In this document: positions 21,238-33,699 of the stretch, one piece after another
How positions within the stretch are numbered: position 1 is the stretch's first letter
Layout: every line of letters starts with the position of its first letter
Assembly (NCBI GenBank): GCA_002104985.1
Contig: MCGO01000279.1
Coordinates: forward strand, 1 to 42,214
Length of the DNA: 42,214 bases
Direction: 5' to 3'
Source: Rhizoclosmatium globosum
Lineage: Eukaryota; Chytridiomycota; Chytridiomycetes; Chytridiales; Chytriomycetaceae
Notes under the pieces: generated by a model
Told to the model about the DNA's origin: nothing
Database searches by the model: none
The model's input: the letters and a program-made list of their open reading frames with translations, nothing else
Made by a program: the position numbers and the translations under genes

Positions 21238-22511
21238 ATGAAGCGCGCAAGTACAAATGACCAGGTTGTGGCCGTGGCAAAGCGGCCCCGCGACGACCTT
21301 CAAAGTGCTGCCCTGGTCAAATCAAGCTCAAGTGGTGCCGTTATTAAACAGGTGTGCATGTCTCGGTTTTGATGTAATCGCTCTAACTCACTCTCCAAAC
21401 AAGGTCCAGCGCACTTCCTCCCTTACTGCTCCAATCATGCTCCTTACCGGCCATCAGTCGGAAGTCTTTTCTGCTAAATTCTCTCCGGATGGTTCTCACC
21501 TTGCATCGGGCTCCTTTGACCGCCTTATTTGTTAGTCTCCCAACTGCGCATTGTTCCCAATCTCTAACGGGTCTTCTTCTTTCAGATTTATGGGATACTT
21601 ACGGTGAATGTAAAAACTATAATGTCCTGAGGGGTCATAAGGGTGCGGTGCTGGAAGTTCAATGGAGTGCAGATGGAAAGCGTGTTTACTCAGCCTCCTC
21701 TGACCAAATGGTATACACAGTTTCCTCTCCTCGAAACCAAATTAAAATTTATCTAGGTTGCTGCTTGGGATGCGGAAACTGGAGACAGGCTCAAAAAATG
21801 CAAGGGGCACACTTCGTTTGTTAATTCAGTTGCAGTCTCTCGAAATGGACCAGAGTTAGCCGTCAGTGGAGGAGGTATCCTTCTTTCGCCTTTCGCTTCT
21901 TGCATTTGCATCCCTAATGTTTCCCAAAAGATGACAACCGAATTATACTGTGGGACATTCGACAAAAGAATCCTGTTCATGTATTCGAAGACAAATATCA
22001 AATCACATCAGTCGTTTTCTCCAAAGATGCTTCGACAGTCTTTAGCGGCGGCATTGATAATGAAATCAAAGCGTGGGACCTCAGGAAGCCTGGACATGCA
22101 TCATACACTATGCAAGGGCATTCGGACACAATTACAGGCTTAAGAGTTAGCCCCGATGGTGGAAGTTTGTTGTCAAATGCTATGGACAATACTGTGCGCA
22201 TTTGGGACATCAAACCATTTGCTGCCGGCAATCGCATGTTGAAATTATTTGAAGGTGCGCCACATGGACTTGAAAAGCATTTATTGAAGCCCTGTTGGTC
22301 GTCGGATGGAGATTTTGTTGCAACCGGAAGTGCCGATCGAAGCGTGGTTGTTTGGGAGGTCCAGTCAAGAAGAATTGTATACAAACTGCCAGGCCATAAA
22401 GGCTGTGTTACCGAAGTCGACTGGCATCCAACCGAGCCTATTCTCTTGTCTTGCAGTAACGACAAAACGTTGTTCCTTGGAGAGGTGGATCCAAATGAAG
22501 TCAAAAACTAA
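21238..22511 (+). CDS. SNRNP40: U5 snRNP 40-kDa WD40 protein (SNRNP40)
   Basis: Exons are 21238-21351, 21404-21530, 21586-21710, 21757-21874 and 21931-22511, giving 354 aa; the human protein has 357. The N-terminus contains the family's KRPRDDL, followed by APIMLLTGHQSEVFSAKF, the start of a seven-bladed WD propeller. Repeats close with FDRLIYLWD, SSDQMVAAWD, DDNRIILWDIR, IDNEIKAWDLR, MDNTVRIWDIK, ADRSVVVWEV and a degenerate last blade. It is a structural component of U5 snRNP that contacts Prp8 in the spliceosome. Introns of 46-56 nt keep the frame at every junction. It converges with IFT74, with 47 bp between stop codons, and AATAAA overlaps just after its stop. Confidence 0.95.
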
Positions 22512-22558
22512 ATAAACCTTGAATGGAGTTGAACTTTATTTTAATAAGTTTGTTTTTT

Positions 22559-25106
22559 TCAACGGGCAGGAGGTAAAGATAAAAGCTTGCTGCGGATTGC
22601 ATTCAATTCATCCACTAACTGCATACTCTCAATTGCAACAGTCTTGTAATCACTTTCGGCCGTTTTAGAGACAATATCTAAAAGCGGCGAACATTATTTA
22701 ACTGAAGATCCACTACTCGTACTCACAGTCTTTCAGGTGGAAATTGTTGGACTCATCTGTGAAACACTAAGTTACCAACAAAACTCCAGTGACTAAAACT
22801 TACGGTGTCTCAAACGCTGTTCAAGTGCTCCCAACTGGGTGTATGTTTCATTTTCATGGATATGTGCTCGCTTTGCTTCCTGTCGACTGAGCAACGTTTT
22901 ATTATAGCTTTTGAGAGTGTCCCTCTGAGTTTTCAGGAATTCTCTATCATTCATATTTTTCTACATGAAAAGTTAAGATAACTCCTCATTTGATCCATCA
23001 AAGTGTGATATTTTACCTTCTTCATGAACTCGGCTTCTTTTTTGACAGCTTCAACGTTCGACACCTTTCTCACATCGATCTCAAGCTTTTCAATTTTATC
23101 GTTTAAGAATTGAAGCTCTGCGTTTAATTTTGTTTCAAGTTGGTTAACTTTTTCCAAGTCTTGCAATCTTCTATCGCGTTCTGTTCTTTCAAATTAACAC
23201 AAAGGCCTCCATCCAAAGATGCCTCACCAATCATTAGACCTTCTGAAGTATTTTCTGAGTTTTTCATTTCCTTTTCTTTGAACTTGAGGTCACTTTGGAG
23301 TTCCTGGTGGTCTTGCTGCGATGGAAGTTTACTGGGATCACTCTTTGCCAAATTTTTGATACGATGAAGCAACTGAACAATATCTCGTTCAATCTCGTGG
23401 TTTCTTCTTGCTGCTTCTTCCTTGCGGTCATCGAAGTTATCCAAGAATACTTGCATTTCTCGATCTTTTTTCACAAGTTCCTCATATTTTCCAGTTCGGT
23501 CTCCTTAAAGCAGTTTAAGTTTTACTTATTTCTGACGGTAAATTCATACCTTGACCAGCATCAGTATCCATATCAATTTGAGAAAGTGTTTCCTTCAACT
23601 TATGCGCCTGATCTTCCAATTCTGCAATTTTACGTTCCATAGCCGAAGTTTCCTGATTATCTTCCTTCACCTGTTCCAGCAATCGACTCTTTTCCTGGGG
23701 ACCGGCTTCTTTATCAAGCGCTCTTAAAGCTTCCTCCATTTCTTCTTTTTTGTTTCTGAGATTCATCAGCTTTTCGTAATAAGCGAGAGCCTTTTGCTTT
23801 CCAGAATCATGGCGTATTTCCTGCATTTAATTGGTTAAAAGTGTTGAACATCTGAAACCAAGAGCCTCACAAGTTTCAAAGTAGATTCTTTTGTAACCAG
23901 GTCATCAAGCTCAATTTGTCGTCTATGAATCTCCTCAACATAATGAGCATTATGGTCTTTTGCTTCCAAGTACATTGCACGACGTTCAGGATCCTGTTAT
24001 GATTCATAAACATTTATAACAACGAAAAACAACTTACTAGCTCGTTGATTTGAGCTTCAGAACGCTGTCTTTCTTCTTCAATGTTCTTTTCAACTTCGCG
24101 AACTAAAAGATCTTTCCTGTATAAAAGCAATACGTAAAAATGAAGATTAAGAACGTTATTGCTTACTGTTGTCTTTGCATAAAAATCTCGTCGAGTATCT
24201 GGCTTTCACGTTGGTTCTTACTCTTCATTTGAGCACATTGCTTTTCAATGTCAGTCAAGTCAGAGTCCGTGTGCAGCTTGTCGATGAGTGTATTAAAGTC
24301 CCCCAGCTGCCCTTGAAGCTCACGAAGATCATTGGCAAGAATATCAGCACTGTGGGAAATTTAATAAACAAATATGCGGTGTCGTAAGCAAATCACCGTT
24401 TCTCAAACGCGGAATAATTGCTGTTCTCTTTGTTCATAGTCTCAGCCTCTGTGCTCAGCTTATTGATTTCGTTCGTCAGCAATCCAATCTTCTGACGTAG
24501 TTCACTTTGCCAAAATGTTCGATCCTGAACCATCCTGCCATTTCCAGCTGATAAAGGGTTGTTAATATGGGGATTAGGAAATTTCCAAAAGCATCTACTT
24601 TGCATGTTTCCTTTGATTCCGCCAAGTCCTTGTTGAGTCATTGGCCGATCAGCCACTTGAAATCCTGTTTCAAATTCGTTATTTCTCATTCGGCGTGTTT
24701 GATAAGCTTACCAAAACCGCCCCGCATTCCTCCAGTCATGGGTCTTGCAGTCCCCGGTCCCCGATTGGTACCCTGCAATTGAGCGTGTTAAGAAGTTTTG
24801 GTTTTGTCATTTTCTTACAGGAGGTGGTCCTAGTCACGAATTCAGTAAGCCACAAATAAAACACCACAATTTGAAAACAGTACCTGCTCGACTTCCAGGA
24901 ACAGGTGCACCTCCTCCGCGCCCGGGACCCCAGCCTATCGTTTTATTTAGTAAACAGTCCTCACTCAAGTGTGGAATTCTACTTGACGCGTTTCCTGACC
25001 GACTACTCGGACGGTTGGCCAATGACCCTGTTGGCGGACGTCCTGAAATGAAATCAATCTCATGCTGGGAATGCTGAAAAGGCTGTCACGCACCATACAT
25101 GCTCAT
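22559..25106 (-). CDS. IFT74: Intraflagellar transport protein IFT74
   Basis: Sixteen exons give 604 aa; human IFT74 has 600. Exons are 25106-25094, 25042-24983, 24934-24884, 24829-24819, 24772-24712, 24664-24599, 24547-24397, 24349-24167, 24116-24038, 23993-23871, 23820-23550, 23503-23228, 23180-23017, 22960-22804, 22756-22727 and 22677-22559. The N-terminus is a basic Gly/Pro/Arg-rich segment, the part of IFT74 that helps bind tubulin with IFT81. The family block DRPMTQQGLGGIKG is followed by one long coiled coil, and the end reads HHESNNFHLKDYIVSKTAES as in other IFT74 proteins. IFT74 pairs with IFT81 in IFT-B and carries tubulin into cilia. Every junction is GT-AG and in phase. Exon 1 codes for only 13 nt and exon 4 for 11 nt. 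Its presence means the organism builds a flagellum. Confidence 0.95.
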
Positions 25107-25173
25107 ATGAGTGCTAGTTGCTGTCAAAAAATTGTCAGCTTCAAAATGAAAAGAATACAATCTTTTATTGAGT

Positions 25174-28100
25174 TCAGACGATCAAATCCAATTCATATCT
25201 GGCATACTTATTCTGGCCCTCGTTTTCCATTCGTGGATAGAAAGCAACCAAAGTATCTTGGGATCCAATATACAGGTTATTATAAATCTTCCAATAGATT
25301 TCTCGTACACGGCGTGCAGGATGATACAGACCCTGCAAACAGTAGCTAAGAATCACAGAGGGTCCAAGAGACATTCGCATTCCTTCAATCGCATCCATTA
25401 CAGCGTTAATCACATGTGGGGAAACCTCAAACACATTAGGCCAGACAAAGTTGAGCAAATGTAGCAATGCATCTTCACAACCCAAGCCGACAACACCTAG
25501 GGCAATATGTTTGACTGTTGTGCATGCAGTTTGACGATGCACCAAATCACGATCCATCAGAGCATCTTCCAGCAAAGGCGTCACAGCGTAAATGTAGTCT
25601 TTGCCCATTTCACCGACGTACTCGAACAAAAAGGACATGGACTTCAGAACACCATTCTGCACATTCAACTCTGGAACACGGTATTCATTCATAAGCGCCG
25701 GTAAGACAGTGAAAGGTGCACAAGTCTCAGCAACAATTGCAATAGCGACAGTTGTACAAACACGGTTCTGACGTTCTTGGACTTTCAGATTATTCAACAG
25801 AGTGGCCAAAACATCTTGAGGACCAATTGCTTTCGCGATATAACCAAAGGTATTGACTGTTGCACGACGAATTCCTTTTTTGTGTGCCTTCAACATATCC
25901 AGTAACTCAAAACAGATTCTCATCCATTCACGAGCCGATACAAATTCCGCTCCACGATCAGCAATTCTTCCAACAAGATCAATACAATTTTCTTGCACTT
26001 TTTCGTGTCTGTTCTTCAAAATTGGTGTGAGTCGAGGCAGAAGGTCTTTGATTGGCGGTGTCATTGAACTCATTCCAATTACGTTGACGATGGACTTTAG
26101 TGCGCGCAAGATAGATCCGAGAACTTCAGGGTACTCTTCTCCCAAATACTCGTACAGCACAACTCCCAAGTGGCCCATCAGCTTTTCTTCCGCGCAAGTC
26201 TTCATTACAACAGCAATTCGGGAAATTAAATCAGCAGCCTGTTGACGAACTTTCGCAGACTTGTTGTTGAGTCTCCAGAGAATTGTTGAACAAATTTGAG
26301 GCAAGTACGGCTTAACACGCATAGATAACGAGTTAACGACAGTTCCAAATCCATTCAGCATAACCACATCTTCCACTGTTTGTTCTTGGAACGCATACAA
26401 GATGCCGTCAATCAAAATCTCTTCAAGCCTTTCGTCAATGTCTGCTGTTCCAAGTTCTGATACAACCTTATCGATGGTTTCCATAACCATTTTTCGATAC
26501 GGCTCACTTTCGTCTTTCAAATCCTCCACAATACGGCCCACAATCTCGGTAACACCGACTTTCTGAGCCAACTCCACTGTTGTTTCAACAACTTGCTTGT
26601 AGTTTCGTCGATCCAAAGCCATTCTTCTTACCCAAAAGTGACGGAAAAACTCTGGAAGAATCTCTGCCTTGATGTAAGCCGGTTCAACACCTTCAGTTCC
26701 TGCACATTGCTTCACAACCTTCAAGACAATCTTTTTCATTTCTTCATCAGGAGACTGAAACTCGCGAATTAACGTGGACATGACTTCCTTAGTATAGTAG
26801 TTTGCGTATTCAACGTCCATCAGGGGAATGATGTATCCAATCGCCTTCAAGAAAGCAGCCAAACCCTTTCCTCTGTGTTTCTTGATTCCGACCCACAGCG
26901 GCTTCAGCACAGAATCGAAAGACTCAATACCATATGGTGCAGCGGCTTCAGCAAGCGCCGAGATAGCCAACGCAGTGATTGTTCGCACTTTTTGTTGCTC
27001 TTCATCTTCCAACCCGTGACCTATCGCTTCAACCAAGGATTTGAGATGAGGAAGCACAGCACATCCCATTAAAATAGCGATTTGTTGGACAATCTTGATT
27101 CCAGTGTGACGGGCCTGCCATGACTTCTTTGACCGACAGACTGCCTTAAGGAAAGGAAGCAATGCAGGAATTCCAAGAGCGGATGCAACAACAGAGAACG
27201 CACGAGCAGTTGTATTACGTACATATTCGTCGACATGATCGATATCGGGTCGCATAGTGGCAATCATTGTGGCCAGTCCAGCAGCCTTACTCAAGTTACT
27301 GATAATTTCACGTCCTTCAACACGAGCATAGTAATCTTCGTCAATAAGTAAAGGTTCAATGACAACCAGGATCTTGTGCACGAAAGGACGAACCAAATCA
27401 TCCAGTTTATACAGAATACGATCAATGACTTTAACCTGTGAAATTTTATCAATAAACAGAGTATTTGCAAAAAACAAACGTACCAACAAGTGTCGCTCCT
27501 GATCTTCCAGTGATGGGGACATGAGTAGAGGCAAAATTTGGTTGAACAAAGGACCAGCCCCAAATTCTCTAGCCTTGTCTGTGATTTGTCTCAGAGATTG
27601 CTTTCTAATAGGAGGTGTTCCGTTCTTGATTTTAAGCAACAGACGCATGATTTTTCGTTCCTTGATTTCTTCAATATTGAGCTCCATATCGTCGCGCTCA
27701 TCCAACAGCTTTCCAAAGTACTGCATATCTTCTTGTTTAAAGAATTGCAGATTTCCGATCCCAGCAATCTCAGGGGGCACTTCGAACGGCTTTTCTTGCA
27801 TTTCGTCTTGCATGACGAATCCACCGCTTCCAGCCATGGGTGTTGGAGTGGCCATTAATTTACGTGCTGGAGTTCGAATGGGAACGTATGAAGAAGGAGG
27901 TTCGATGATTTTGTAACTGGAGGAAAAGTATTAGTAAGGGATGAAAGGGGAAGGACAAAACTCACCCCTTATCTGGTAGAATCGAATCAAGCTCTTCGTC
28001 TGACATGGGTCTATTTCTAGCATCCAACTCCTTTTCCCATCTCAAAGCATTACTTGCTTCAGGAGTCATAGGAATTTGCATTCCAGGAACAGGGGTCATC

Positions 28101-29083
28101 ATACCCATACCCATATTTCCGACAGGAGTGGCAGCAAACTGGGATGCATTGACGGGAGTTTCATCCCAACGCGACTTTTTACCAGGGGCGGAAGCCTTTG
28201 GAGTCGCATCCCAAGCAGTGGTAGCACCACCAGCAGAAGGATTAACTGGAGTTTCATCCCAACGATTCCTCTTTCGTGCAGCAACAGGCGCTGATGCTGG
28301 CTCTGCATCATCGTCCCACTTGCTCTTTTTTGGAGCATCATCATCCTGCTCCCAATCCGACTTCTTTTCTTCCTGCGAGGCAGCAGGTTGGTCCCATCGA
28401 CGTTTGCGTGCAGGAGGAGCATCACTAGAAGGTTCTCCAGCAGTTGGTCGTTCTCCAGTGATGATACGATGAGCTTCCTGAGCTGCAGCTTCTCGCTCAG
28501 CCTGTTCGGCCTCCTTCTTCTTTTCTTCAATCTTGCGCTTGAGGCGGTCATGTTCCCTGTCGAGTTCGGCTTCGCGCATGACCTCTGCGTAAGAGCGGGC
28601 AGCTTCTGACGAGTTTTCAGCGTTGAACTGGTCCTTGCGCTCCGGAGACAGAGTTCTGTTGAGGCGGCGCTTGCGGTAGTCGTCTTCGCGGTCGGCAATG
28701 CGGCGCGAAGAACCAGCCATCATTGCACTACTGTCATCGGCTGAGGCGTCGGCAACATCGAGCAGCGCGTTCTTTGGTGCTGAAAAGGAGGCAAGGCCCC
28801 GTGCCTTTGCGCCGTAGTCAGCATCGGCATCAGCATCGTCCTGGCCAAAGTCGTAGTCGTCGAGGTCCACTTTGTTGTCAAAGAGCTCCTTGTCGAACGA
28901 GACTCCCGCGAGCCCAACCTTGTCTGGGTTCTCGTATGTCTGCCCCGCCAGCTTGACCGTGTTCCGTGCGAGCCGCCGCGCCTCTTGCGCACGTCGGATT
29001 TCGTCGTCGAGGTCGTCTGAGTTGGTTGCAGTTGTGAGTGTTTGCGTGTGTGTGAAGTGGGTGCGCAGTCTCTCACCTTCCAT
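25174..29083 (-). CDS. SF3B1: Splicing factor 3b subunit 1 (SF3B1)
   Basis: Exons are 29083-29077, 29016-27966, 27916-27484 and 27435-25174, giving about 1250 aa; the human protein has 1304. The N-terminal third is disordered and charged, with RWD-type U2AF-ligand motifs ([27 protein letters not shown]) that bind UHM proteins and hold TP phosphorylation sites. [20 protein letters not shown] block leads into the HEAT-repeat superhelix ([20 protein letters not shown] and onward to the C-terminal [10 protein letters not shown]). SF3B1 sits in U2 snRNP and clamps the branch-point helix. The loop [14 protein letters not shown] keeps the Lys equivalent to human K700. The first coding exon is just 7 nt (ATGGAAG). 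Introns 1 (60 nt) and 3 (48 nt) are multiples of three without stops. It starts 122 bp from the divergent ABC transporter. Confidence 0.97.
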
Positions 29084-29205
29084 TTCGCAACTTTTTGTTT
29101 TGAAGAAGGGCCGACTCAAAACAGTCGTCGAATTGTCGCGTTCCTCGAACTTCGCCGGCTGCGTATTCTTTGATTCGCGGGTATTCTGTCATCTCCATAA
29201 TTCTG
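29084..29205. promoter_or_regulatory. 122-bp bidirectional promoter region (SF3B1/ABCG)
   Basis: This is the space between the divergent start codons of SF3B1 and the ADP1-like transporter. No TATA box or obvious repeated operator is seen. Confidence 0.5.
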
Positions 29206-32200
29206 ATGCGTCAGACTCCACTTTTTGTTTTGATCTTTCTGGGATCGCTGAACCAAGTTGCCGTTTTGGTCACATCCTCCAACATCACCATTACGAAGAC
29301 TGTCACCGTATTTGCTCAACAGACATCATCTCTCTCAATATCAAAGCTGTCAAAACGCGCTTCTTCATCCTGCTTCAACTGCGCAACACAGGTTTACATC
29401 TATTTAGTATTTGTCAACAGTTGCCTGATATATTAACAAACTAGAAATGTGGAAATTATGGAACCTGTGGAGGAAGCATATGTAATTGTCCGACTGGCTT
29501 CGGTGATGTGGATTGTAACACACCATGTAAGTGTAAAGTGATAAACGGGTCAAGGAAATAACGACGAATTTACAGTATGTGGATCATCAAACGATGATAA
29601 TTCAAAGCGACCTCTACTTCAAGCTGGTTCAACATGTCAATGCACAACAGGCTTCACTGGGGTCAACTGCAATAGTTTTGTATTCCAAGAAAACCGTTCT
29701 TATGGCTAACAGTCAACTATATAGTTTGCCAACAAGCTAGTGCCTGCATTATTGCATCGTCCAGTGAAGTTCCCCTTTGCAATACTTCTCCAAAAGTATG
29801 CCAGTCAGGATCCATTCAATGCACAGTCAACGGTATTCTTCGACTGTTCACACTCCATTTACCAAACGGTTTCCTTAGAAAACATCTTGAAAGCCGTATA
29901 TCCCGATACGACTCTTGCCACCCTTGATAGAAATCCAAAGGATTCAACTTCACTAGCTGCTGGTAATGGAAATCATTCAAACTTACATTAATTGCTAAAG
30001 AATGTATAGTTTGGTACAAATCAGCCGAACAATTCAGCTGCCAAATGACAAGCTGTCAGCAATATTTGAACAACGGACTTTACTCCTGGAGCTGCAAAGC
30101 CTTGTCATGCTCATGCGTACCAAATTCAGCGTTTTGTGGTGGACCAGGAACCAGGTTTGACCTGACAGGCCCAATTACCGCTGCTAGTGGTACATTCCTT
30201 CTCACTTGTCTCGCACGAGAAGATGGATCTGCTACAGGCTCGTGCACAGCAACTTGTATGTCACGCCTGTTCAAATCACCAACTAAATTTACAAATCTCA
30301 AAATAGTCAGCTTCCTTAATTTTTTGTTTCCGAAAGGATTACCTCTATATACATGTACTTTCGGAGAATGTGCTGTTCCTTCATCTTGCCCCAACCTTGT
30401 CGATGTGGGCGTCAAAGGCCTTTCGTCTTCTGAGTTGGGAGGCGTCGTAACAGCAAGCTTAATTATTGCTGCTGCTATGGCTGGATATCTTTGGTCGTTC
30501 TGTGCCTACCTGGGAGCGAAAACGAGGCCTGTTCCGCTTCCTCAAGAAGGTGTTACGGTGTCGTTTCAGAACGTTGGATATAGGCTAAAAAGACACAAAA
30601 AACCGATTATCGATGGTGTCTCCGGAATGATTAAGCCAGGGCACGTTTTGGCGATTATGGGTCCATCAGGTTTTTTGGTTGTATAATTATAGCAAACGTC
30701 AAAACTAATCACAGCTATAATTAAGGTGCTGGAAAATCTACGTTTCTTGACATTTTAGCTGGAAAGTCGAAATCCGGGATCGTCACTGGAAGTGTGTTGT
30801 TTGACAACATCCCAATGTCACCTCAACTGCAGCGAAATCTAATTGGATTTGTTGATCAAGAAGATACACTTATGCCGACGCTTACTGTTCGGGAAACGCT
30901 AATGTTTTCGGCACAGTTGCGACTGCCTGAATCAATATCAAAGGAAGATAAAATCAAAAAAGTGAATGAAGTTATGGCAACTCTAGGACTGAGTCATGTG
31001 GCAAATACTAGAGTTGGCGGACATGGAAAACGCGGTATATCTGGTGGAGAAAAGAGAAGAGTCAGTATAGGAGTTGAGTTGGTTACAAGTCCCTCAGTCA
31101 TCGTTCTCGATGAGCCCACAAGGTACGACACAATTTTAATGATAAAGCTCATATCGATCTTAGTGGTCTTGATTCATTTAATGCTATCCACGTTATCAAA
31201 ACCTTGTCTGACCTCGCTCGAAAACTTCGAAAAACTGTGATATTCACAATTCACCAGCCACGATCTGACGCATATGCACTATTTGATCAAGTTCTTGTGC
31301 TTGCTAAAGGAAAGACCTTATACTTTGGTCCAGGAAGTTCTGCAGGAATGTTCTTCAAACAACGAGGCTCAGCTTGTCCTGAAGGTTACAACATGGCGGA
31401 CCATCTTTTGGATATGGCGTCAGTGGATTCTCTTGCTGTTGACCGATTTTCAACGGACTCCCTTCCCGTCATTCCTCTTCGGCAGAGCGATTCCATTGTG
31501 GAAGATGACGGCACACAGATTGAGGAGTTTGAAAAAGATCATATGGAACGAAGAATATCCACTGTGTCTCTTATAATAGATTCTTTGGTCCCCGTCGAAA
31601 AGCCAAAGCGACGGCAAGTCGGATTTTACACTCAAGTCAAAATTCTCTCTGGACGAGCATTTAAGAATCTAATTCGGACTCCAAGCTTATTACTCGCCCA
31701 TATTATAATAGCGGTAGCGTTGGGTGCATTTGTTGGAGGACTTTATTACCAATCTGGCACAACATTGGGAGGAATCCAAAATCGACTTGGTTCCATCATT
31801 TTTATTCTTGCGCTACTTGGATTTTCAGGGCTTAGCGCGATAGGCTCATTTGCTGTTGAAAAGCAGTTATTCCTGCGAGAACGCGGAAACGGGTTTTATG
31901 GCCCTATGGCATATTTCTTGACCAAAGTAAGAAATGCACCAAAGTTAAAAGACCTCTTCTTAACCCTATTTCAGGTCATATTTGATATTGTTCCCCTCCG
32001 GCTCCTCCCAGCAGTTGCTATGGGAACGATTGCATATAAACTGATTGGTTTCACAGACGGAGGAGATCATTTCGCAAAGTACATTTCTATGCTGATTTTC
32101 TTCTCGGCTGAAATAGGGTTGCTCTGTCTCACGTTTGCAATCACGATAAGTGATATTGGAACAGCCACTTTGTTAGGCTCCATTATTATTCTGTTCAAAA

Positions 32201-32600
32201 TGCTGTTCGCAGGATTTTTAATCAATCAAAGTAAGAAACTACGCTTTGTTGTCAGTTGATTATTGATCAATTGTTCAGGTTCCATACCTCCTGCATTGAG
32301 TTGGATTCAGTACCTCAGTTTCTTCCGTTACGCGTATGAGGCCATGATAGTCAATGATCTAACAGATGTTCAGATTCACGATAACGTCAGTGGCTCCAAT
32401 ATCACAGTGAGTGCTTCATAGGATATATTGCCAAAAAATTCTAAAATCTATTGAAGATACCTGTGTCTGTAGTTTTGGACAAGTTTGGTTTTGATGTTAA
32501 TGCTTATTGGAGGGATTTCATTGTTTCAGTTGGTCTTTTGATTGGATTGTTAGTCCTTAATGCTGCATTTGTTCAGTTTCGACTCAAAGAAACACGATAA
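29206..32600 (+). CDS. ADP1-like ABCG half transporter with EGF-like ectodomain
   Basis: There are twelve exons: 29206-29391, 29445-29526, 29576-29674, 29725-29768, 29809-29962, 30010-30255, 30307-30669, 30726-31122, 31164-31926, 31975-32230, 32279-32406 and 32457-32600, giving about 953 aa (yeast Adp1 has 1049). A signal peptide (TPLFVLIFLGSL) precedes EGF-like cysteines (CGNYGTCGGSICNCPTGFG, CQCTTGFTGVNC) and a Cys-rich domain with CKALSCSCVPNSAFCGG. One TM near 30460 leads to an ABC domain with Walker A GPSGAGKST (split by an intron), Q-loop FVDQEDTLMPTL, signature GISGGEKRR, Walker B VIVLDEPTSGLD and H-loop TIHQPRSD. Six TMs follow. This matches fungal Adp1-type ABCG transporters; the substrate is unknown. 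The 29769-29808 intron is the least certain, because a 31-nt alternative (29798-29828) also keeps frame. Confidence 0.9.
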
Positions 32601-32711
32601 AATCCCTTTTCATACATCAATTGTTTTCACATAATAGTACGAAACAAGGCGTCGTATGGTTGAAGGGAACAGAAACGTAACATGTCCTGACAAAATATTT
32701 ATTCGTAATAA

Positions 32712-33636
32712 TTACAATGCAGTTCCACGCTCAAAGGCAGCCTTTGAAGATAAAGTTAGCTCAAACAAACACCAAATCTCAACAAACCTTAATTTCAGCC
32801 GTGTGCTTATCATACGCCCTCGAAATCTTCTTGTTGAAACGCATATTTCTTTCATTGATGTACGTAACGTCATCATCTGGATTATGAGCCTTTCTCTTGG
32901 AAAACGATTTTCTCTTCTCATTCTGTTTCTCAACTTCCTTGACGAGTTTGAGGACAGATTCCTGAGACGGCTTGTTCCCAATAGCCGCATAAGCTGAAGA
33001 ATTTGCATCTGCCGTGACAACTTGCCCCGCAGAACCGACTACTGCAGTTCCCGCTGCTACACTTGCAATTTCGGAGACAAGTTTTTGTTCCTGGTACTTT
33101 TCCATATTTGGTTCCAGAGCTTTCGTCAGACTCTTGTACTTTTTCGCAGCAATTTGGGCATAATCTGTAAAGTCGATTTCCTTTCTCTTCTCTTTGGCTC
33201 GTTCCTTCTTCTCGTAACGTTCCACAGATTCCACTGAATACGTCATTGCCCGCACACGCTCGTAATCGACACCCTCCTCTTCAGCTTTCTAGTTGTCCGC
33301 CATTTAGCCTGAGAATTATGCACAGAAGAGTCAACAAACAAGTTTCTCGGCCAATATCTCTGCTTCCCGTTTCACTTTCGCATTCCGGATTTCCTCTTTA
33401 TGATTACGCTTTGATCGTTCAAACTCTTTCTTGACATCAGTTTTGTTGTCTTTGAGTGAGGACTCCTAGATTTGGATGTTAGATGCGCAGTTGGATCGAG
33501 ATACACGCCAGCCTCTCATGGCTACAGCTAGTGTAGGTAGTAGAGACCATGAAGCTATACTAGACAAATAATGGGCGGCGGCGACACTTACCCTCTGTTT
33601 CTTGAGTGCTTCTAGTTTCTTCAATCGTTCATCCAT
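32712..33636 (-). CDS. SYF2: Pre-mRNA splicing factor SYF2
   Basis: Exons are 33636-33592, 33465-33340, 33288-32788 and 32741-32712, giving 233 aa; human SYF2 has 243. The start MDERLKKLEALKKQR is followed by a charged helix and then the family signature YSVESVERYEKKERAKE, FTDYAQIAAKKYKSLTKAL and, near the end, DDVTYINERNMRFNKKISRA and AEIKAAFERGTAL. SYF2 is a small subunit of the Prp19-related (NTC) complex and acts in the second splicing step and in U2/U6 positioning. Intron 1 is 126 nt, long for this locus; the others are 46-51 nt. The last coding exon is 30 nt. Confidence 0.95.
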
Positions 33637-33699
33637 TTTCAGAAAAGATTAATGCAACAAAATGGAGTAAGAAGAAGAGAAAAAGGAAACCATTTATTT

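Noticed and set aside
20654..21280. Single 208-aa minus ORF as the first exon of the Vps3844-like gene
   Set aside because: It has no ATG and reads through an intron. The signal-peptide ATG at 21195 followed by a 92-nt intron gives a proper start.
25174..27855. Single uninterrupted 893-aa ORF as the SF3B1 C-terminal exon
   Set aside because: It includes a stop-free 48-nt intron (27436-27483); the SF3B1 family reads directly from HLL to VKVIDR.
28005..28472. 155-aa plus-strand ORF across SF3B1
   Set aside because: It is a shadow frame opposite the charged N-terminal region of SF3B1, with no family features.
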